Shown: piece by piece, positions 28,680-39,346 of the stretch
How positions within the stretch are numbered: position 1 is the first letter of the stretch
Layout of the letters: each line of letters starts with the position of its first letter
Assembly: GCA_902363825.1 (NCBI GenBank)
Contig: CABJBK010000004.1
Coordinates: forward strand, 62,001 to 126,000
Length of the DNA: 64,000 nucleotides
Direction of reading: 5' to 3'
From: Lachnospiraceae bacterium
GTDB lineage: Bacteria; Bacillota; Clostridia; Lachnospirales; Lachnospiraceae
The notes under the pieces: model-generated
Told to the model about the DNA's origin: nothing
What the model saw: only the letters and a program-made list of their open reading frames with translations
Databases searched by the model: none
Translations under genes and position numbers: made by a program

Positions 28680-29487
28680 ATGATACCTCCTGCTTTTCTA
28701 AAACAAACACATATTCATGAGCCAACATCAAAAATGTCTTTTTTATATTGTCCCAATATTCTGTAGTTTTGCAATTATGTTGTTCCTTTATTATAATTTC
28801 TTTTACTTTAAACCCTGCATTAACAAATTTCTGCATAGAATTCATTCCCAACGGTACCACATAACCTTTCTTTCGTATATCTCCCATCATAAATGCGCAT
28901 ATTCCTCGCTTCTTTAATACTCTATATGATTCTCTTGCAACTTGCTCCAATTCCTTCAAAAACTCTTCATATTTTAAATGTGAAATATCTCCTGGAATTT
29001 CTTTACTGTATTTTATAATATTTGCATATGGAGGATGAGTGCATATAAGATCTATACTTTCATCCCTGATAAATGATAAATTATTTGCATTTCCCTGTTT
29101 TGTGAATATTTTTGATGTTTCCTGACAAGTAAAGTTTAGATTTGTGTTAGATAATTTGATAGCCTCAGAATTTATATCAACACCGATTGCATTTCTTCCC
29201 AACAATTTCGCCTCAATCAATGTTGTGCCACTGCCTAAGAATTGATCTAGTATCCAATCTTTTTCCTTTGAATATCGTAAAATAATATTTCTAGGAATAT
29301 ACGGAGACCAGTTTCCTCTATACTTTCCTGAATGTGTAGCCCAGCTTCCTCTTTCTGGAAACGACCATATTGTTGTATTTTCTAATTTAAATCTTTCTGG
29401 TGCTTCTCTTATAAAAATCTCCCCCCCTCTTTTTTTGAATATTATACTTCCATGACATCTATTTGTCCATAAAAAATGTCCATTCAA
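28678..29487 (-). CDS. Second DNA methyltransferase (N4/N6 type)
   Basis: SAM-dependent DNA methylase. The SAM motif DQFLGSGTTLIEAKLLGRNAIGVDIN precedes the catalytic THPPYANI motif. The family-typical WSFPERGSWATHSGKYRGNWSPYIPRNIILRYS lies near the N-terminus. The start is unclear. The open frame begins with a TTG at 29487 without a good ribosome binding site. A strong GGGGGGGAG site at 29418-29427 is followed six bases later by ATA where an ATG would be expected (IREAPERF). With the D12 enzyme it gives two methylases for one endonuclease, as needed for an asymmetric target. Confidence 0.82.
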   Translation of the reverse strand: MNGHFLWTNRCHGSIIFKKRGGEIFIREAPERFKLENTTIWSFPERGSWATHSGKYRGNWSPYIPRNIILRYSKEKDWILDQFLGSGTTLIEAKLLGRNAIGVDINSEAIKLSNTNLNFTCQETSKIFTKQGNANNLSFIRDESIDLICTHPPYANIIKYSKEIPGDISHLKYEEFLKELEQVARESYRVLKKRGICAFMMGDIRKKGYVVPLGMNSMQKFVNAGFKVKEIIIKEQHNCKTTEYWDNIKKTFLMLAHEYVFVLEKQEVS

Positions 29488-29783
29488 ATATTAAATATCT
29501 CTAAACATTTTTGACTTTTCTAATGTTTTTTCTTAATGGCTCATTAACTTTCTCTTGCTCAAACAGCTGTTCAGAAGATTCCACTGACCGTACCAATCTT
29601 ACAATGTAGAACTTTTTTCAAGAAATAATGCCAATTTAAAAGCGTTTATAAATAAGAAAAACTAAATCCCAATCTAAAAATGGAAAATATTTGCTATAAA
29701 AAACATATTTGCTTTTCATACCACATCCCCGACAACCGTTTTTCTTTACTGTTTATTACTATTTTTCATTTTTTACACAACAA
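29488..29783. other. AT-rich non-coding stretch
   Basis: No convincing open frame, RNA gene or repeat on either strand. The composition is as AT-rich as the R-M genes, so it is probably island sequence. Confidence 0.6.
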
Positions 29784-29815
29784 GAAACCCGTAGAACTTC
29801 AGTTCTACGGGTTTC
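29784..29815 (-). terminator. Terminator-like hairpin after tuf
   Basis: GAAACCCGTAGAACT and its complement form a perfect 15-bp stem with a 2-base loop, about 55 bases after the tuf stop. The trailing minus-strand sequence is TTGTTGTG, a weak U-tract. Confidence 0.75.
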
Positions 29816-29869
29816 TCACGTTTGAATACAACGCTATCTTAAGATAACAAATCTATATTCAGATTAAAA

Positions 29870-31057
29870 TTATTCGATAACAGTAGCAACACGACCTGAT
29901 CCTACAGTACGTCCACCTTCGCGGATAGCGAATGTAAGACCCTGCTCCATAGCTACCGGATGGATCAGTTCGATTGTCATTTCGATGTTATCACCAGGCA
30001 TGCACATTTCTGTACCAGCCGGTAATTCGCAAACACCAGTTACGTCAGTTGTTCTGAAGTAGAACTGCGGACGATAGTTGTTGAAGAACGGAGTATGACG
30101 TCCACCTTCATCTTTTGTTAAAACGTAAACCTGAGCTGTAAATTTGTGATGGCAGGTTACAGTACCCGGTTTAGCGATAACCTGACCTCTTTCGATCTGA
30201 TCACGGTTGATACCACGAAGTAATGCACCGATGTTATCACCAGCCATAGCTTCATCAAGCTGTTTACGGAACATTTCGATACCAGTTACAACAGTCTTCT
30301 GAACATCATCTCTTACACCTAAGATTTCAAGTTCGTCGTTCAGATGCAGAGTACCTCTTTCTACTCTACCAGTAGCAACGGTACCACGACCTGTGATTGT
30401 GAATACGTCTTCGACCGGCATAAGGAACGGCTTATCTGTATCACGCTGCGGATCCGGAATGTAGCTGTCTACAGTATCCATGAGTTCCATGATCTTGTCG
30501 CCCCATTCTCCCATCGGATCTTCAAGAGCTTTTAAAGCAGAACCTTTGATGATCGGGCAGTCTGTGAATCCGTACTCTTCAAGCTGTTCTGTAACTTCCA
30601 TTTCTACTAATTCGATAAGTTCCGGATCGTCAACCATATCACATTTGTTCAGGAATACAACGATGTACGGTACACCTACCTGACGAGATAACAGGATGTG
30701 CTCTTTTGTCTGAGCCATAACACCGTCAGTAGCAGCTACAACAAGGATAGCGCCATCCATCTGAGCAGCACCAGTGATCATGTTCTTTACATAATCGGCA
30801 TGGCCTGGGCAGTCAACGTGAGCGTAATGTCTGTGCTCTGTCTCGTACTCAACGTGTGCAGTAGAGATTGTGATACCTCTTTCTCTTTCTTCCGGAGCTT
30901 TATCAATGTTTTCGAAATCAGTAGCTGTGTTACCAGCAACTCTTGCAGCAAGTACTTTTGTGATAGCTGCTGTTAAAGTTGTTTTACCATGATCTACGTG
31001 ACCGATTGTTCCGATGTTACAATGTGGTTTTGTTCTTTCAAATTTAGCTTTAGCCAT
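29870..31057 (-). CDS. tuf: Elongation factor Tu
   Basis: GTPase that carries aminoacyl-tRNA to the ribosome. The 395-residue protein is complete: G1 [10 protein letters not shown]3 DCPGH, G4 NKCD, and the C-terminal barrels ending [23 protein letters not shown] precedes the ATG. It follows fusA and has its own promoter in the fusA end. The last 53 bases are also present at the far side of the R-M island; the codons here match the expected EF-Tu end, so function is kept. Confidence 0.98.
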   Translation of the reverse strand: MAKAKFERTKPHCNIGTIGHVDHGKTTLTAAITKVLAARVAGNTATDFENIDKAPEERERGITISTAHVEYETEHRHYAHVDCPGHADYVKNMITGAAQMDGAILVVAATDGVMAQTKEHILLSRQVGVPYIVVFLNKCDMVDDPELIELVEMEVTEQLEEYGFTDCPIIKGSALKALEDPMGEWGDKIMELMDTVDSYIPDPQRDTDKPFLMPVEDVFTITGRGTVATGRVERGTLHLNDELEILGVRDDVQKTVVTGIEMFRKQLDEAMAGDNIGALLRGINRDQIERGQVIAKPGTVTCHHKFTAQVYVLTKDEGGRHTPFFNNYRPQFYFRTTDVTGVCELPAGTEMCMPGDNIEMTIELIHPVAMEQGLTFAIREGGRTVGSGRVATVIE

Positions 31058-31106
31058 TTTAAAACGTCCTCCTTAATTTTATGCCTTAGCGGCGATTCTT
31101 TTTGAT

Positions 31107-31184
31107 GCTGTCCGGGCTGTCCGGACAGCTTATACTCTGTAATCAGCTATTTCTGATTATATAAAATTATTGGCACTTTTTCAA
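31107..31184 (-). promoter_or_regulatory. tuf promoter and leader hairpin
   Basis: Minus strand TTGAAA (31179-31184), 17-base spacer, TATAAT (31156-31161). The leader then carries a GC-rich hairpin, CCGGACAGC type arms of 9 bp with a 5-base loop (31107-31129), before the ribosome binding site. No U-tract follows, so it may affect mRNA stability or translation. Confidence 0.78.
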
Positions 31185-31191
31185 GTGATTT

Positions 31192-33309
31192 TTACTTGTC
31201 TTTTGAAGAAATGATCTTATCCTGAACGGACTTCGGAACCTGCTCATATTTCTCGAAGAACATTGAGTAGTTACCACGTCCCTGTGTTCTGGAACGAAGA
31301 TCGGTAGAGTAACCGAACATCTCAGCAAGCGGAACGTATGCTTTAACCATCTTTCCACCACCGATATCGTCCATTCCTTCGATACGTCCACGACGGGAGT
31401 TGATATCACCGATTACATCACCCATGTACTCTTCCGGCATGGTTACTTCCACTTTCATGATCGGCTCTAAGATAGCCGGAGCTGCCTTTGCCATAGCTTC
31501 CTTGAAACACATGGAACCGGCAATGTGGAATGCCATTTCAGAAGAATCGACTTCATGGTAAGAACCGTCATATACAACAGCGTGTACACCAAGTACCGGG
31601 AATCCTGCAAGGATACCAGCCTTTGACGCTTCTTCGATACCTTCACCGACTGCCGGGATGTATTCCTTCGGGATTGCTCCACCGACAACCTGGGATTCGA
31701 ATTTGAAAGTTTCCTCTCCGTTCGGATCCATCGGCTCGAAACGAACTTTACAGTGTCCGTACTGTCCACGACCACCGGACTGTTTTGCGTATTTGTATTC
31801 CTGGTCAACCGGCTTTGTGAATGTCTCTTTGTAAGCAACCTGCGGAGCACCTACGTTTGCTTCTACCTTGAATTCGCGAAGCAGACGGTCAACGATGATC
31901 TCCAGATGAAGCTCACCCATACCTGCGATGATGGTCTGACCTGTTTCCTGATCTGTATGAGCACGGAAGGTCGGATCTTCTTCTGCAAGTTTTGCAAGTG
32001 CTTCACCCATCTTGCCCTGACCAGCTTTGGTCTTAGGCTCGATTGCAAGCTCGATAACCGGTTCAGGGAATTCCATGGACTCTAAGATTACCGGATGCTG
32101 CTCGTCACAGATGGTATCACCAGTTGTTGTGAATTTGAAACCAACAGCTGCTGCGATATCACCGGAGTAAACGCGGTCAAGCTCCTGTCTCTTGTTGGCA
32201 TGCATCTGTAAGATACGTCCAACACGTTCTTTTTTATCTTTGGTTGCATTCAGCACATAAGAACCTGCTGCGATGCTTCCGGAGTAAACACGGAAGAATG
32301 CAAGTTTTCCAACGAACGGATCTGCCATGATCTTGAATGCCAGAGCAGAGAACGGTTCATCGTCGGAAGAATGTCTTTCTACTTCATTTCCCTCCAGATC
32401 GACACCCTTGATTGGCGGGATATCGATTGGAGACGGCATGTACTCGATGATTGCATCAAGAAGCTTCTGTACACCTTTGTTCTTGTATGCAGAACCACAG
32501 CATACCGGAACAGCGGTACACTCGCAAGTTGCCTTACGAAGCGCTTTCTTCATATCCTCTACGGAAGGTTCCTCTCCCTCAAGGTACATCATCATTAAGT
32601 CGTCGTCTAATTCACATACCTTTTCTACTAATTCGGTATGATACAGTTCAGCCTCATCCTTCATATCTCCAAGGTCGTCTGTAACGGTGATATCATCACC
32701 CTTATCATCATTGTAGATATAAGCTTTCATTTCGAAGAGGTCGATGATTCCCTTGAAATCATCTTCCTTACCGATCGGAAGCTGAAGAACGATTGCGTTC
32801 TTTCCTAATCTTGTACGGATCTGATCTACAGCTCCGTAGAAGTTTGCACCCAGGATATCCATCTTGTTAATGAATGCCATTCTAGGTACGTTGTAAGTGT
32901 CAGCCTGACGCCATACATTTTCTGACTGCGGCTCTACACCACCCTTTGCGCAGAAAACGCCGACAGCGCCATCAAGTACACGAAGGGAACGCTCAACCTC
33001 TACTGTAAAGTCAACGTGTCCTGGTGTATCAATGATGTTGATACGATGCTCTAAAGCGCCTGGCTTCGGTTTTGTGAACTCTTCCAGTGTCCAGTGGCAT
33101 GTTGTAGCGGCTGATGTAATTGTGATACCTCTTTCCTGCTCCTGCTCCATCCAGTCCATGGTAGCAGTACCCTCATGAGTATCACCAATTTTATAGTTAA
33201 CACCGGTATAGTAAAGAATACGCTCAGTTGTTGTTGTCTTACCAGCATCAATATGAGCCATAATACCAATGTTTCTGGTTCTCTCTAACGGATATTCTCT
33301 TCCAGCCAA
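31192..33309 (-). CDS. fusA: Elongation factor G
   Basis: GTPase that drives ribosomal translocation. The 705 residues are full length, with G1 [10 protein letters not shown]3 DTPGHVDF and G4 NKMD in domain I. Domain IV and V sequences run to the end, including the [16 protein letters not shown] segment. It lies between rpsG and tuf as in the classical str operon. Confidence 0.98.
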   Translation of the reverse strand: MAGREYPLERTRNIGIMAHIDAGKTTTTERILYYTGVNYKIGDTHEGTATMDWMEQEQERGITITSAATTCHWTLEEFTKPKPGALEHRINIIDTPGHVDFTVEVERSLRVLDGAVGVFCAKGGVEPQSENVWRQADTYNVPRMAFINKMDILGANFYGAVDQIRTRLGKNAIVLQLPIGKEDDFKGIIDLFEMKAYIYNDDKGDDITVTDDLGDMKDEAELYHTELVEKVCELDDDLMMMYLEGEEPSVEDMKKALRKATCECTAVPVCCGSAYKNKGVQKLLDAIIEYMPSPIDIPPIKGVDLEGNEVERHSSDDEPFSALAFKIMADPFVGKLAFFRVYSGSIAAGSYVLNATKDKKERVGRILQMHANKRQELDRVYSGDIAAAVGFKFTTTGDTICDEQHPVILESMEFPEPVIELAIEPKTKAGQGKMGEALAKLAEEDPTFRAHTDQETGQTIIAGMGELHLEIIVDRLLREFKVEANVGAPQVAYKETFTKPVDQEYKYAKQSGGRGQYGHCKVRFEPMDPNGEETFKFESQVVGGAIPKEYIPAVGEGIEEASKAGILAGFPVLGVHAVVYDGSYHEVDSSEMAFHIAGSMCFKEAMAKAAPAILEPIMKVEVTMPEEYMGDVIGDINSRRGRIEGMDDIGGGKMVKAYVPLAEMFGYSTDLRSRTQGRGNYSMFFEKYEQVPKSVQDKIISSKDK

Positions 33310-33351
33310 AGGTTTTTCCTCCTTATATTTGTATCCTATGCTGCCAGATTA

Positions 33352-33873
<522 letters not shown>

Positions 33874-34022
33874 TCAGTTTGAAATTTTTCGATTAATTCA
33901 ACGGTACTCACATGTGTCCTCAAATGTGTTTCGTGCGGAAAATCTATTTCTCCATCAAGGTATGAAATAATTCCAACACTAACCATAAGTTCTGTTTGTG
34001 ATACTATTGGTTTCTAAACTGC

Positions 34023-34442
34023 TTATTTAGATGCTTTTGGCTTCTTAGCGCCGTATTTGGAACGAGCCTGACGTCTGTTTGCTACGCCTGCTGTATCCAA
34101 AACACCTCTGATGATGTGGTATCTGGTACCTGGTAAATCCTTTACTCTACCACCACGGATCAGAACAACGCTATGCTCCTGTAAATTGTGGCCTTCTCCC
34201 GGAATGTAGGATGTTACTTCGATTCCGTTAGAAAGACGAACTCTGGCAATCTTTCTAAGAGCTGAGTTAGGTTTCTTAGGAGTTGCAGTCTTAACTGCGG
34301 TACACACACCTCTCTTCTGCGGAGCAGCTACGTCTGTAGGTCTCTTCTTTAAAGAGTTGTATCCTTTCTGAAGTGCCGGTGCTGTAGACTTCTTTGCAGA
34401 TGTCTGACGTCCTTTTCTTACTAACTGGTTGAATGTTGGCAT
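34023..34442 (-). CDS. rpsL: 30S ribosomal protein S12
   Basis: Decoding-centre protein, 139 residues from the ATG at 34442 (GGAGGTGAAAATA upstream). The streptomycin-related regions [11 protein letters not shown] and [25 protein letters not shown] carry the usual wild-type residues. It is the first gene of the rpsL-rpsG-fusA-tuf operon. Confidence 0.97.
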   Translation of the reverse strand: MPTFNQLVRKGRQTSAKKSTAPALQKGYNSLKKRPTDVAAPQKRGVCTAVKTATPKKPNSALRKIARVRLSNGIEVTSYIPGEGHNLQEHSVVLIRGGRVKDLPGTRYHIIRGVLDTAGVANRRQARSKYGAKKPKASK

Positions 34443-34502
34443 TATTTTCACCTCCTGAAATTTGTATCATTTAATAACGCGCCTTTGTATGCACGCTAGA
34501 AT

Positions 34503-34531
34503 ATTATATAAATCTGGGAACTTCTTGTCAA
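34503..34531 (-). promoter_or_regulatory. Promoter of the str operon
   Basis: Minus strand TTGACA (34526-34531), 17-base spacer, TATAAT (34503-34508), about 60 bases before rpsL. Confidence 0.92.
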
Positions 34532-34588
34532 TGGCTTTTTGCAAATTTCTCTTTCTTTCCGCCTGCAGCAGACACTTGTCCGTTACAG

Positions 34589-35611
34589 TCAGTTTTTTTG
34601 CGCATCCGATTGCTCCGCCAGAATAGAAAGTAACGCATCCGCCACCTTCGGATCAAACTGCGTTCCTCTTCCACATCTGATCTCCTCTGTCACATGGGAC
34701 TCATCGAAACTTCCACGGTAGATCCGCTCAAATGACATTGCGTCATACGTATCTGCCACCGCTATGATGCGCGCGGCCTCCGGGATCTCCTCTCTTTTTT
34801 TCCCGGAAAGATACCCCTTCCCATCCCATCTTTCATGATGATACAGCGCGCCTTCTTCCAGCCCTTCCATGGTGCTTAAATTTTTTAGGATATCCGCCCC
34901 GATCTTTACATGCTGCTTCATGATCCCGTACTCTTTCTCTGTCAGGTTTTTATGCTTATTTAAAATACGATCCGGGATCCCGATCTTTCCGATGTCGTGT
35001 AAAAGCGCCTGATAACGGAGTTTTTCAACCTTTTCTTCGCTCCAGCCGAGCTTTTTTGCAATTTTCACAGAAGTATCCGCCACCCGTTCCGAGTGTGCGT
35101 TCGTGTAACTGTCCTTTGCCTCTTCCGTCTTGGCGATCGCCGCGATCGCCTCCAAGGTCACCTGCATGACTTTCTGCCGCTCCGCCGCAAGCAGTTCTTC
35201 CATTTTGTGACGGTAGCCATAGAGTTCGATCTGTGTGGAGATCTTGCTTCGCATGATATCCGGTTCAAACGGTTTTCTCACATAATCCGCGCATCCAAGC
35301 TTAAATCCACGCTCCAGGCTTCCCCGCTTTCCTTCCGCGTCGATAAATACGACCGGGATCTCTGCGGTATCCGCATTTCCGGTGATCGCTTCCGTGATCT
35401 GAAAAAAGCCTTCGCCCGGCAGTCTGGTATCGAGCAGGATCAGATCCGGTTTCTGTTCCCGGATCCGCGTAAAAACCTCCCGTGTTTCCGGTTCTGCACG
35501 TCTCAGCTCATACGTTTCGCCAAGGATTTCCGCAATCTCTGCGTAATCCGCGGCAGAAGATTCTATTACTAGTATTTTCCGTTTCCACATTTTTATTCCG
35601 CTTTTTCCCAT
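34589..35611 (-). CDS. Response regulator with HD-GYP phosphodiesterase domain
   Basis: Probable two-component output protein that degrades cyclic di-GMP. The receiver domain (about 10-125) has the phospho-acceptor Asp in LILLDTRLPG and the Lys in YVRKPFEP. The HD-GYP domain (about 145-335) has AHSERVADTS, LLHDIGKIGIPDRILNK and HHERWDGKGY. The third residue of the GYP motif is Leu here (GYL). No histidine kinase gene is nearby. It is inserted between rpoC and rpsL, separated from rpoC by a terminator. ATG at 35611 or 35590 are both possible starts. Confidence 0.9.
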   Translation of the reverse strand: MGKSGIKMWKRKILVIESSAADYAEIAEILGETYELRRAEPETREVFTRIREQKPDLILLDTRLPGEGFFQITEAITGNADTAEIPVVFIDAEGKRGSLERGFKLGCADYVRKPFEPDIMRSKISTQIELYGYRHKMEELLAAERQKVMQVTLEAIAAIAKTEEAKDSYTNAHSERVADTSVKIAKKLGWSEEKVEKLRYQALLHDIGKIGIPDRILNKHKNLTEKEYGIMKQHVKIGADILKNLSTMEGLEEGALYHHERWDGKGYLSGKKREEIPEAARIIAVADTYDAMSFERIYRGSFDESHVTEEIRCGRGTQFDPKVADALLSILAEQSDAQKN

Positions 35612-35622
35612 ATTTTTCCCCC

Positions 35623-35666
35623 GAAAACCAAAGACCCCCCTGAATCTTCTCAGAGAGGTCTTTGGT
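35623..35666 (-). terminator. Terminator of rpoBC
   Basis: ACCAAAGACC and GGTCTTTGGT form a 10-bp stem enclosing further pairing and are followed on the minus strand by TTTTC. It begins 6 bases after the rpoC stop. Confidence 0.85.
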
Positions 35667-35671
35667 ATATT

Positions 35672-38600
35672 TTATTCTTCTACCGTTACGGTTTCATTCT
35701 CTTCTGCTGTTTCTTCCCCAAAATCATCCATCAGAAAATCATCATCGTCAAATGAGATCTCTTCTTCTTCATTCAGATCAGAATCAAGCTTGATGTCACG
35801 ATAACACTTCATGCCGGTACCAGCCGGAATCAGCTTACCGATAATAACATTTTCTTTCATACCGATGAGCGGATCGATCTTTCCTTTGATTGCCGCCTCT
35901 GTCAGTACCTTCGTTGTTTCCTGGAAGGATGCTGCGGAGAGGAAGGAATTCGTTGCAAGGGAAGCCTTTGTGATACCAAGAAGTACCTGCGTGCCTTCTG
36001 CCGGCTGCTTTCCTTCTTCGGTCAGCTTCTCATTTACATCGTCGAGCTCTAACGTATCTACCAGAATTCCCGGAAGGAAATCGGAATCTCCGTTGTTTTC
36101 GATGCGGATCTTCTGTAACATCTGGCGCACGATAACCTCGATATGTTTATCATTGATTTCAACACCCTGCAGGCGGTATACACGCTGAACTTCGCGGAGC
36201 ATGTAATCCTGAACTGCGCGGACGCCCTTGATCTTTAAGATGTCATGCGGGTTGACAGAACCTTCGGTCAGTTCGTCACCGGCCTCTAAGACTGCTCCAT
36301 CCATAACTTTGATTCTGGATCCGTAAGGGATCAGATATGTCTTGGATTCGCCTGTCTCGTTGTTGGTTACGATGATCTCACGTTTCTTCTTTGTATCTTT
36401 GATCGTAGCTACGCCACCAAATTCTGTGATAATGGCAAGACCCTTCGGCTTTCTTGCCTCGAAAATTTCCTCGACACGCGGAAGACCCTGTGTGATATCA
36501 TTTCCGGCAACACCACCGGTATGGAAGGTACGCATGGTAAGCTGTGTACCCGGTTCACCGATTGACTGAGCCGCGATGATACCAATCGCTTCACCAACCT
36601 GTACTGCATTTCCGGTTGCCATGTTCGCGCCATAGCATTTCGCGCACACACCCATGTGGGAACGGCAGGTAAGGATTGTACGGATCTTCACTTTTTCGAT
36701 CGGATTTCCGTTTTCATCCACACCCTTGCTCATGATCTCTGCCGCACGCTTCGGTGTGATCATATGATTTGCCTTTACAAGGACATTTCCATCCTTGTCG
36801 CAGATCGTCTCGCATGAGAAACGTCCTGTAATACGATCCTGAAGGCTTTCGATCTCTTCTTTTCCGTCCATGAATGCTTTTACATACATACCCGGAATCT
36901 CTTTTCCTGTTCCTGCCTGGCAGTCAGACTCACGCACGATCATGTGCTGTGAAACGTCAACCAGACGTCTGGTCAGGTAACCGGAATCGGCGGTACGAAG
37001 TGCGGTATCGGACAAACCTTTACGCGCTCCGTGCGCAGACATGAAATACTCGAGTACGTCAAGACCTTCACGGAAGTTTGACTTGATTGGCAACTCGATC
37101 GTACGTCCGGTTGTATCTGCCATAAGTCCACGCATACCGGCAAGCTGTTTGATCTGTTTATCAGAACCACGAGCTCCGGAGTCAGCCATCATGAAGATGT
37201 TGTTGTATTTGTCCAGTCCGGTCAGAAGTGCTTCGGTAAGCTCATCATCGGTCTCTTTCCAGGTTTCTACAACTTCTTTGTAACGCTCTTCTTCGGTGAT
37301 AAGACCACGTTTGTACTGCTTGGTGATACGGTCTACGGTATCCTGCGCAGCCTGGATCATTTCCGGTTTCTGTGGCGGCACGGTCATATCGGAAATGGAT
37401 ACGGTCATGGCTGCCTGTGTGGAGAATTTATATCCCATTGCCTTGATGTCATCCAGTACTTCCGCGGTTGTTGTAGCGCCGTGGATATTGATAACTTTCT
37501 CAAGGATCTGTTTTAAGTGTTTCTTTGCAACATGGAAATCGATTTCCAGTGCAAATTCGTTTTCTTCTTTGCTTCTGTCTACGAATCCAAGATCCTGCGG
37601 AATGATCTCATTGAAAATGAAACGTCCCAGTGTGGATTCGCACATTCCAGTCTTTGTTGTTCCGTCCGGCATTGTCTTTGTCATGCGGACATGGATTCTG
37701 GAATGTAAGGTCAGCGCTTTATTTTCATAGGCAAGAATTGCCTCGTTTACGCTCTTGAAGTACTTTCCTTCACCGATCGATCCCGGTCTTTCCTGGGTCA
37801 GATAGTAAATACCAAGTACCATATCCTGCGAAGGAACGGCTACCGGACCACCATCGGACGGTTTTAACAGGTTGTTCGGAGAGAGCAGCATGAAACGGCA
37901 CTCTGCCTGTGCTTCCTGGGAAAGCGGAAGATGGACGGCCATCTGGTCACCATCGAAATCGGCGTTGAACGCGGTACACACAAGCGGATGAAGCTTGATC
38001 GCCTTACCTTCTACGAGGATCGGCTCGAACGCCTGAATACCAAGTCTGTGCAGTGTCGGAGCACGGTTTAACATAACCGGATGCTCTTTGATGACTTCTT
38101 CGAGCACATCCCATACCTCGGTCTGAAGTCTCTCCACCATCTTCTTTGCACTCTTGATGTTGTGCGCGGTTCCGTTTGCAACGAGTTCTTTCATAACAAA
38201 CGGTTTAAACAGCTCGATCGCCATTTCTTTCGGCAGACCGCACTGATAAATCTTTAACTTCGGCTCTACACAGATAACGGAACGTCCGGAATAGTCAACA
38301 CGCTTTCCTAAGAGGTTCTGTCTGAAACGTCCGGATTTACCCTTTAACATATCGGATAAGGACTTGAGCGCACGGTTTCCAGGACCTGTAACCGGTCTGC
38401 CGCGGCGTCCGTTATCGATCAAAGCGTCAACCGCTTCCTGGAGCATACGTTTCTCATTGCGGACAATGATATCCGGTGCGCCAAGCTCCAAGAGTCTTCT
38501 CAGACGGTTATTACGGTTAATGATTCTTCTGTATAAGTCATTTAAGTCACTGGTTGCAAAACGTCCACCATCCAGCTGTACCATCGGACGTAAGTCTGGC

Positions 38601-39328
38601 GGAATAACCGGGATGACCGTCATGATCATCCATTCCGGCTTGTTTCCGGATTCACGGAACGCTTCTACAACTTCGAGTCTCTTGATGATTCTCGCGCGTT
38701 TCTGTCCGGTTGCATCTTTTAACGCAGCCTTTAACTCTGCGGAATCTTTTTCAAGGTCGATTGCCTGTAACAGCTCTAAAATTGCCTCGGCACCCATTCC
38801 AACGCGGAAATCGCTGCCGTATTTTTCTCTTGCTTCCTGATATTCGTTCTCAGAAAGTACCTGCTTTACCTGTAAACCGGTGTTTCCTGCATCAAGTACG
38901 ATGTAGGAAGCAAAGTACAATACTTTTTCCAGTGTTCTCGGTGACAGGTCAAGGATAAGTCCCATACGGGACGGGATACCCTTGAAATACCAGATATGGG
39001 ATACCGGAGCCGCAAGCTCGATATGTCCCATACGCTCTCTACGCACGCTGGCTTTGGTGATCTCAACGCCGCATCGGTCGCAGACAACGCCCTTATAACG
39101 GATCTTTTTGTACTTTCCACAGTGGCATTCCCAGTCCTTGCTCGGTCCGAAAATCTTTTCGCAGAAAAGTCCGTCCTTCTCCGGTTTTAATGTTCTATAG
39201 TTAATGGTCTCAGGCTTCTTTACTTCGCCTCTTGACCACTCTCTGATCTTTTCAGGTGATGCTAAGCCAATCTGAATTGCATCAAATGAAATTGGCTGGT
39301 AAGTCTCATTGTTCTTCGTTTCTGGCAT
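35672..39328 (-). CDS. rpoC: RNA polymerase subunit beta'
   Basis: Catalytic subunit, 1218 residues. The N-terminal zinc ribbon CHCGKYKK...CDRCG (about 60-80), the catalytic Mg-binding NADFDGDQM (about 460), and the second zinc site [13 protein letters not shown] (about 880) are present. The C-terminus has an acidic tail ([21 protein letters not shown]). AAAAGGAAGGGAGTG precedes the ATG; rpoB ends 18 bases upstream. Confidence 0.98.
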   Translation of the reverse strand: MPETKNNETYQPISFDAIQIGLASPEKIREWSRGEVKKPETINYRTLKPEKDGLFCEKIFGPSKDWECHCGKYKKIRYKGVVCDRCGVEITKASVRRERMGHIELAAPVSHIWYFKGIPSRMGLILDLSPRTLEKVLYFASYIVLDAGNTGLQVKQVLSENEYQEAREKYGSDFRVGMGAEAILELLQAIDLEKDSAELKAALKDATGQKRARIIKRLEVVEAFRESGNKPEWMIMTVIPVIPPDLRPMVQLDGGRFATSDLNDLYRRIINRNNRLRRLLELGAPDIIVRNEKRMLQEAVDALIDNGRRGRPVTGPGNRALKSLSDMLKGKSGRFRQNLLGKRVDYSGRSVICVEPKLKIYQCGLPKEMAIELFKPFVMKELVANGTAHNIKSAKKMVERLQTEVWDVLEEVIKEHPVMLNRAPTLHRLGIQAFEPILVEGKAIKLHPLVCTAFNADFDGDQMAVHLPLSQEAQAECRFMLLSPNNLLKPSDGGPVAVPSQDMVLGIYYLTQERPGSIGEGKYFKSVNEAILAYENKALTLHSRIHVRMTKTMPDGTTKTGMCESTLGRFIFNEIIPQDLGFVDRSKEENEFALEIDFHVAKKHLKQILEKVINIHGATTTAEVLDDIKAMGYKFSTQAAMTVSISDMTVPPQKPEMIQAAQDTVDRITKQYKRGLITEEERYKEVVETWKETDDELTEALLTGLDKYNNIFMMADSGARGSDKQIKQLAGMRGLMADTTGRTIELPIKSNFREGLDVLEYFMSAHGARKGLSDTALRTADSGYLTRRLVDVSQHMIVRESDCQAGTGKEIPGMYVKAFMDGKEEIESLQDRITGRFSCETICDKDGNVLVKANHMITPKRAAEIMSKGVDENGNPIEKVKIRTILTCRSHMGVCAKCYGANMATGNAVQVGEAIGIIAAQSIGEPGTQLTMRTFHTGGVAGNDITQGLPRVEEIFEARKPKGLAIITEFGGVATIKDTKKKREIIVTNNETGESKTYLIPYGSRIKVMDGAVLEAGDELTEGSVNPHDILKIKGVRAVQDYMLREVQRVYRLQGVEINDKHIEVIVRQMLQKIRIENNGDSDFLPGILVDTLELDDVNEKLTEEGKQPAEGTQVLLGITKASLATNSFLSAASFQETTKVLTEAAIKGKIDPLIGMKENVIIGKLIPAGTGMKCYRDIKLDSDLNEEEEISFDDDDFLMDDFGEETAEENETVTVEE

Positions 39329-39346
39329 TGTGACACTCCCTTCCTT

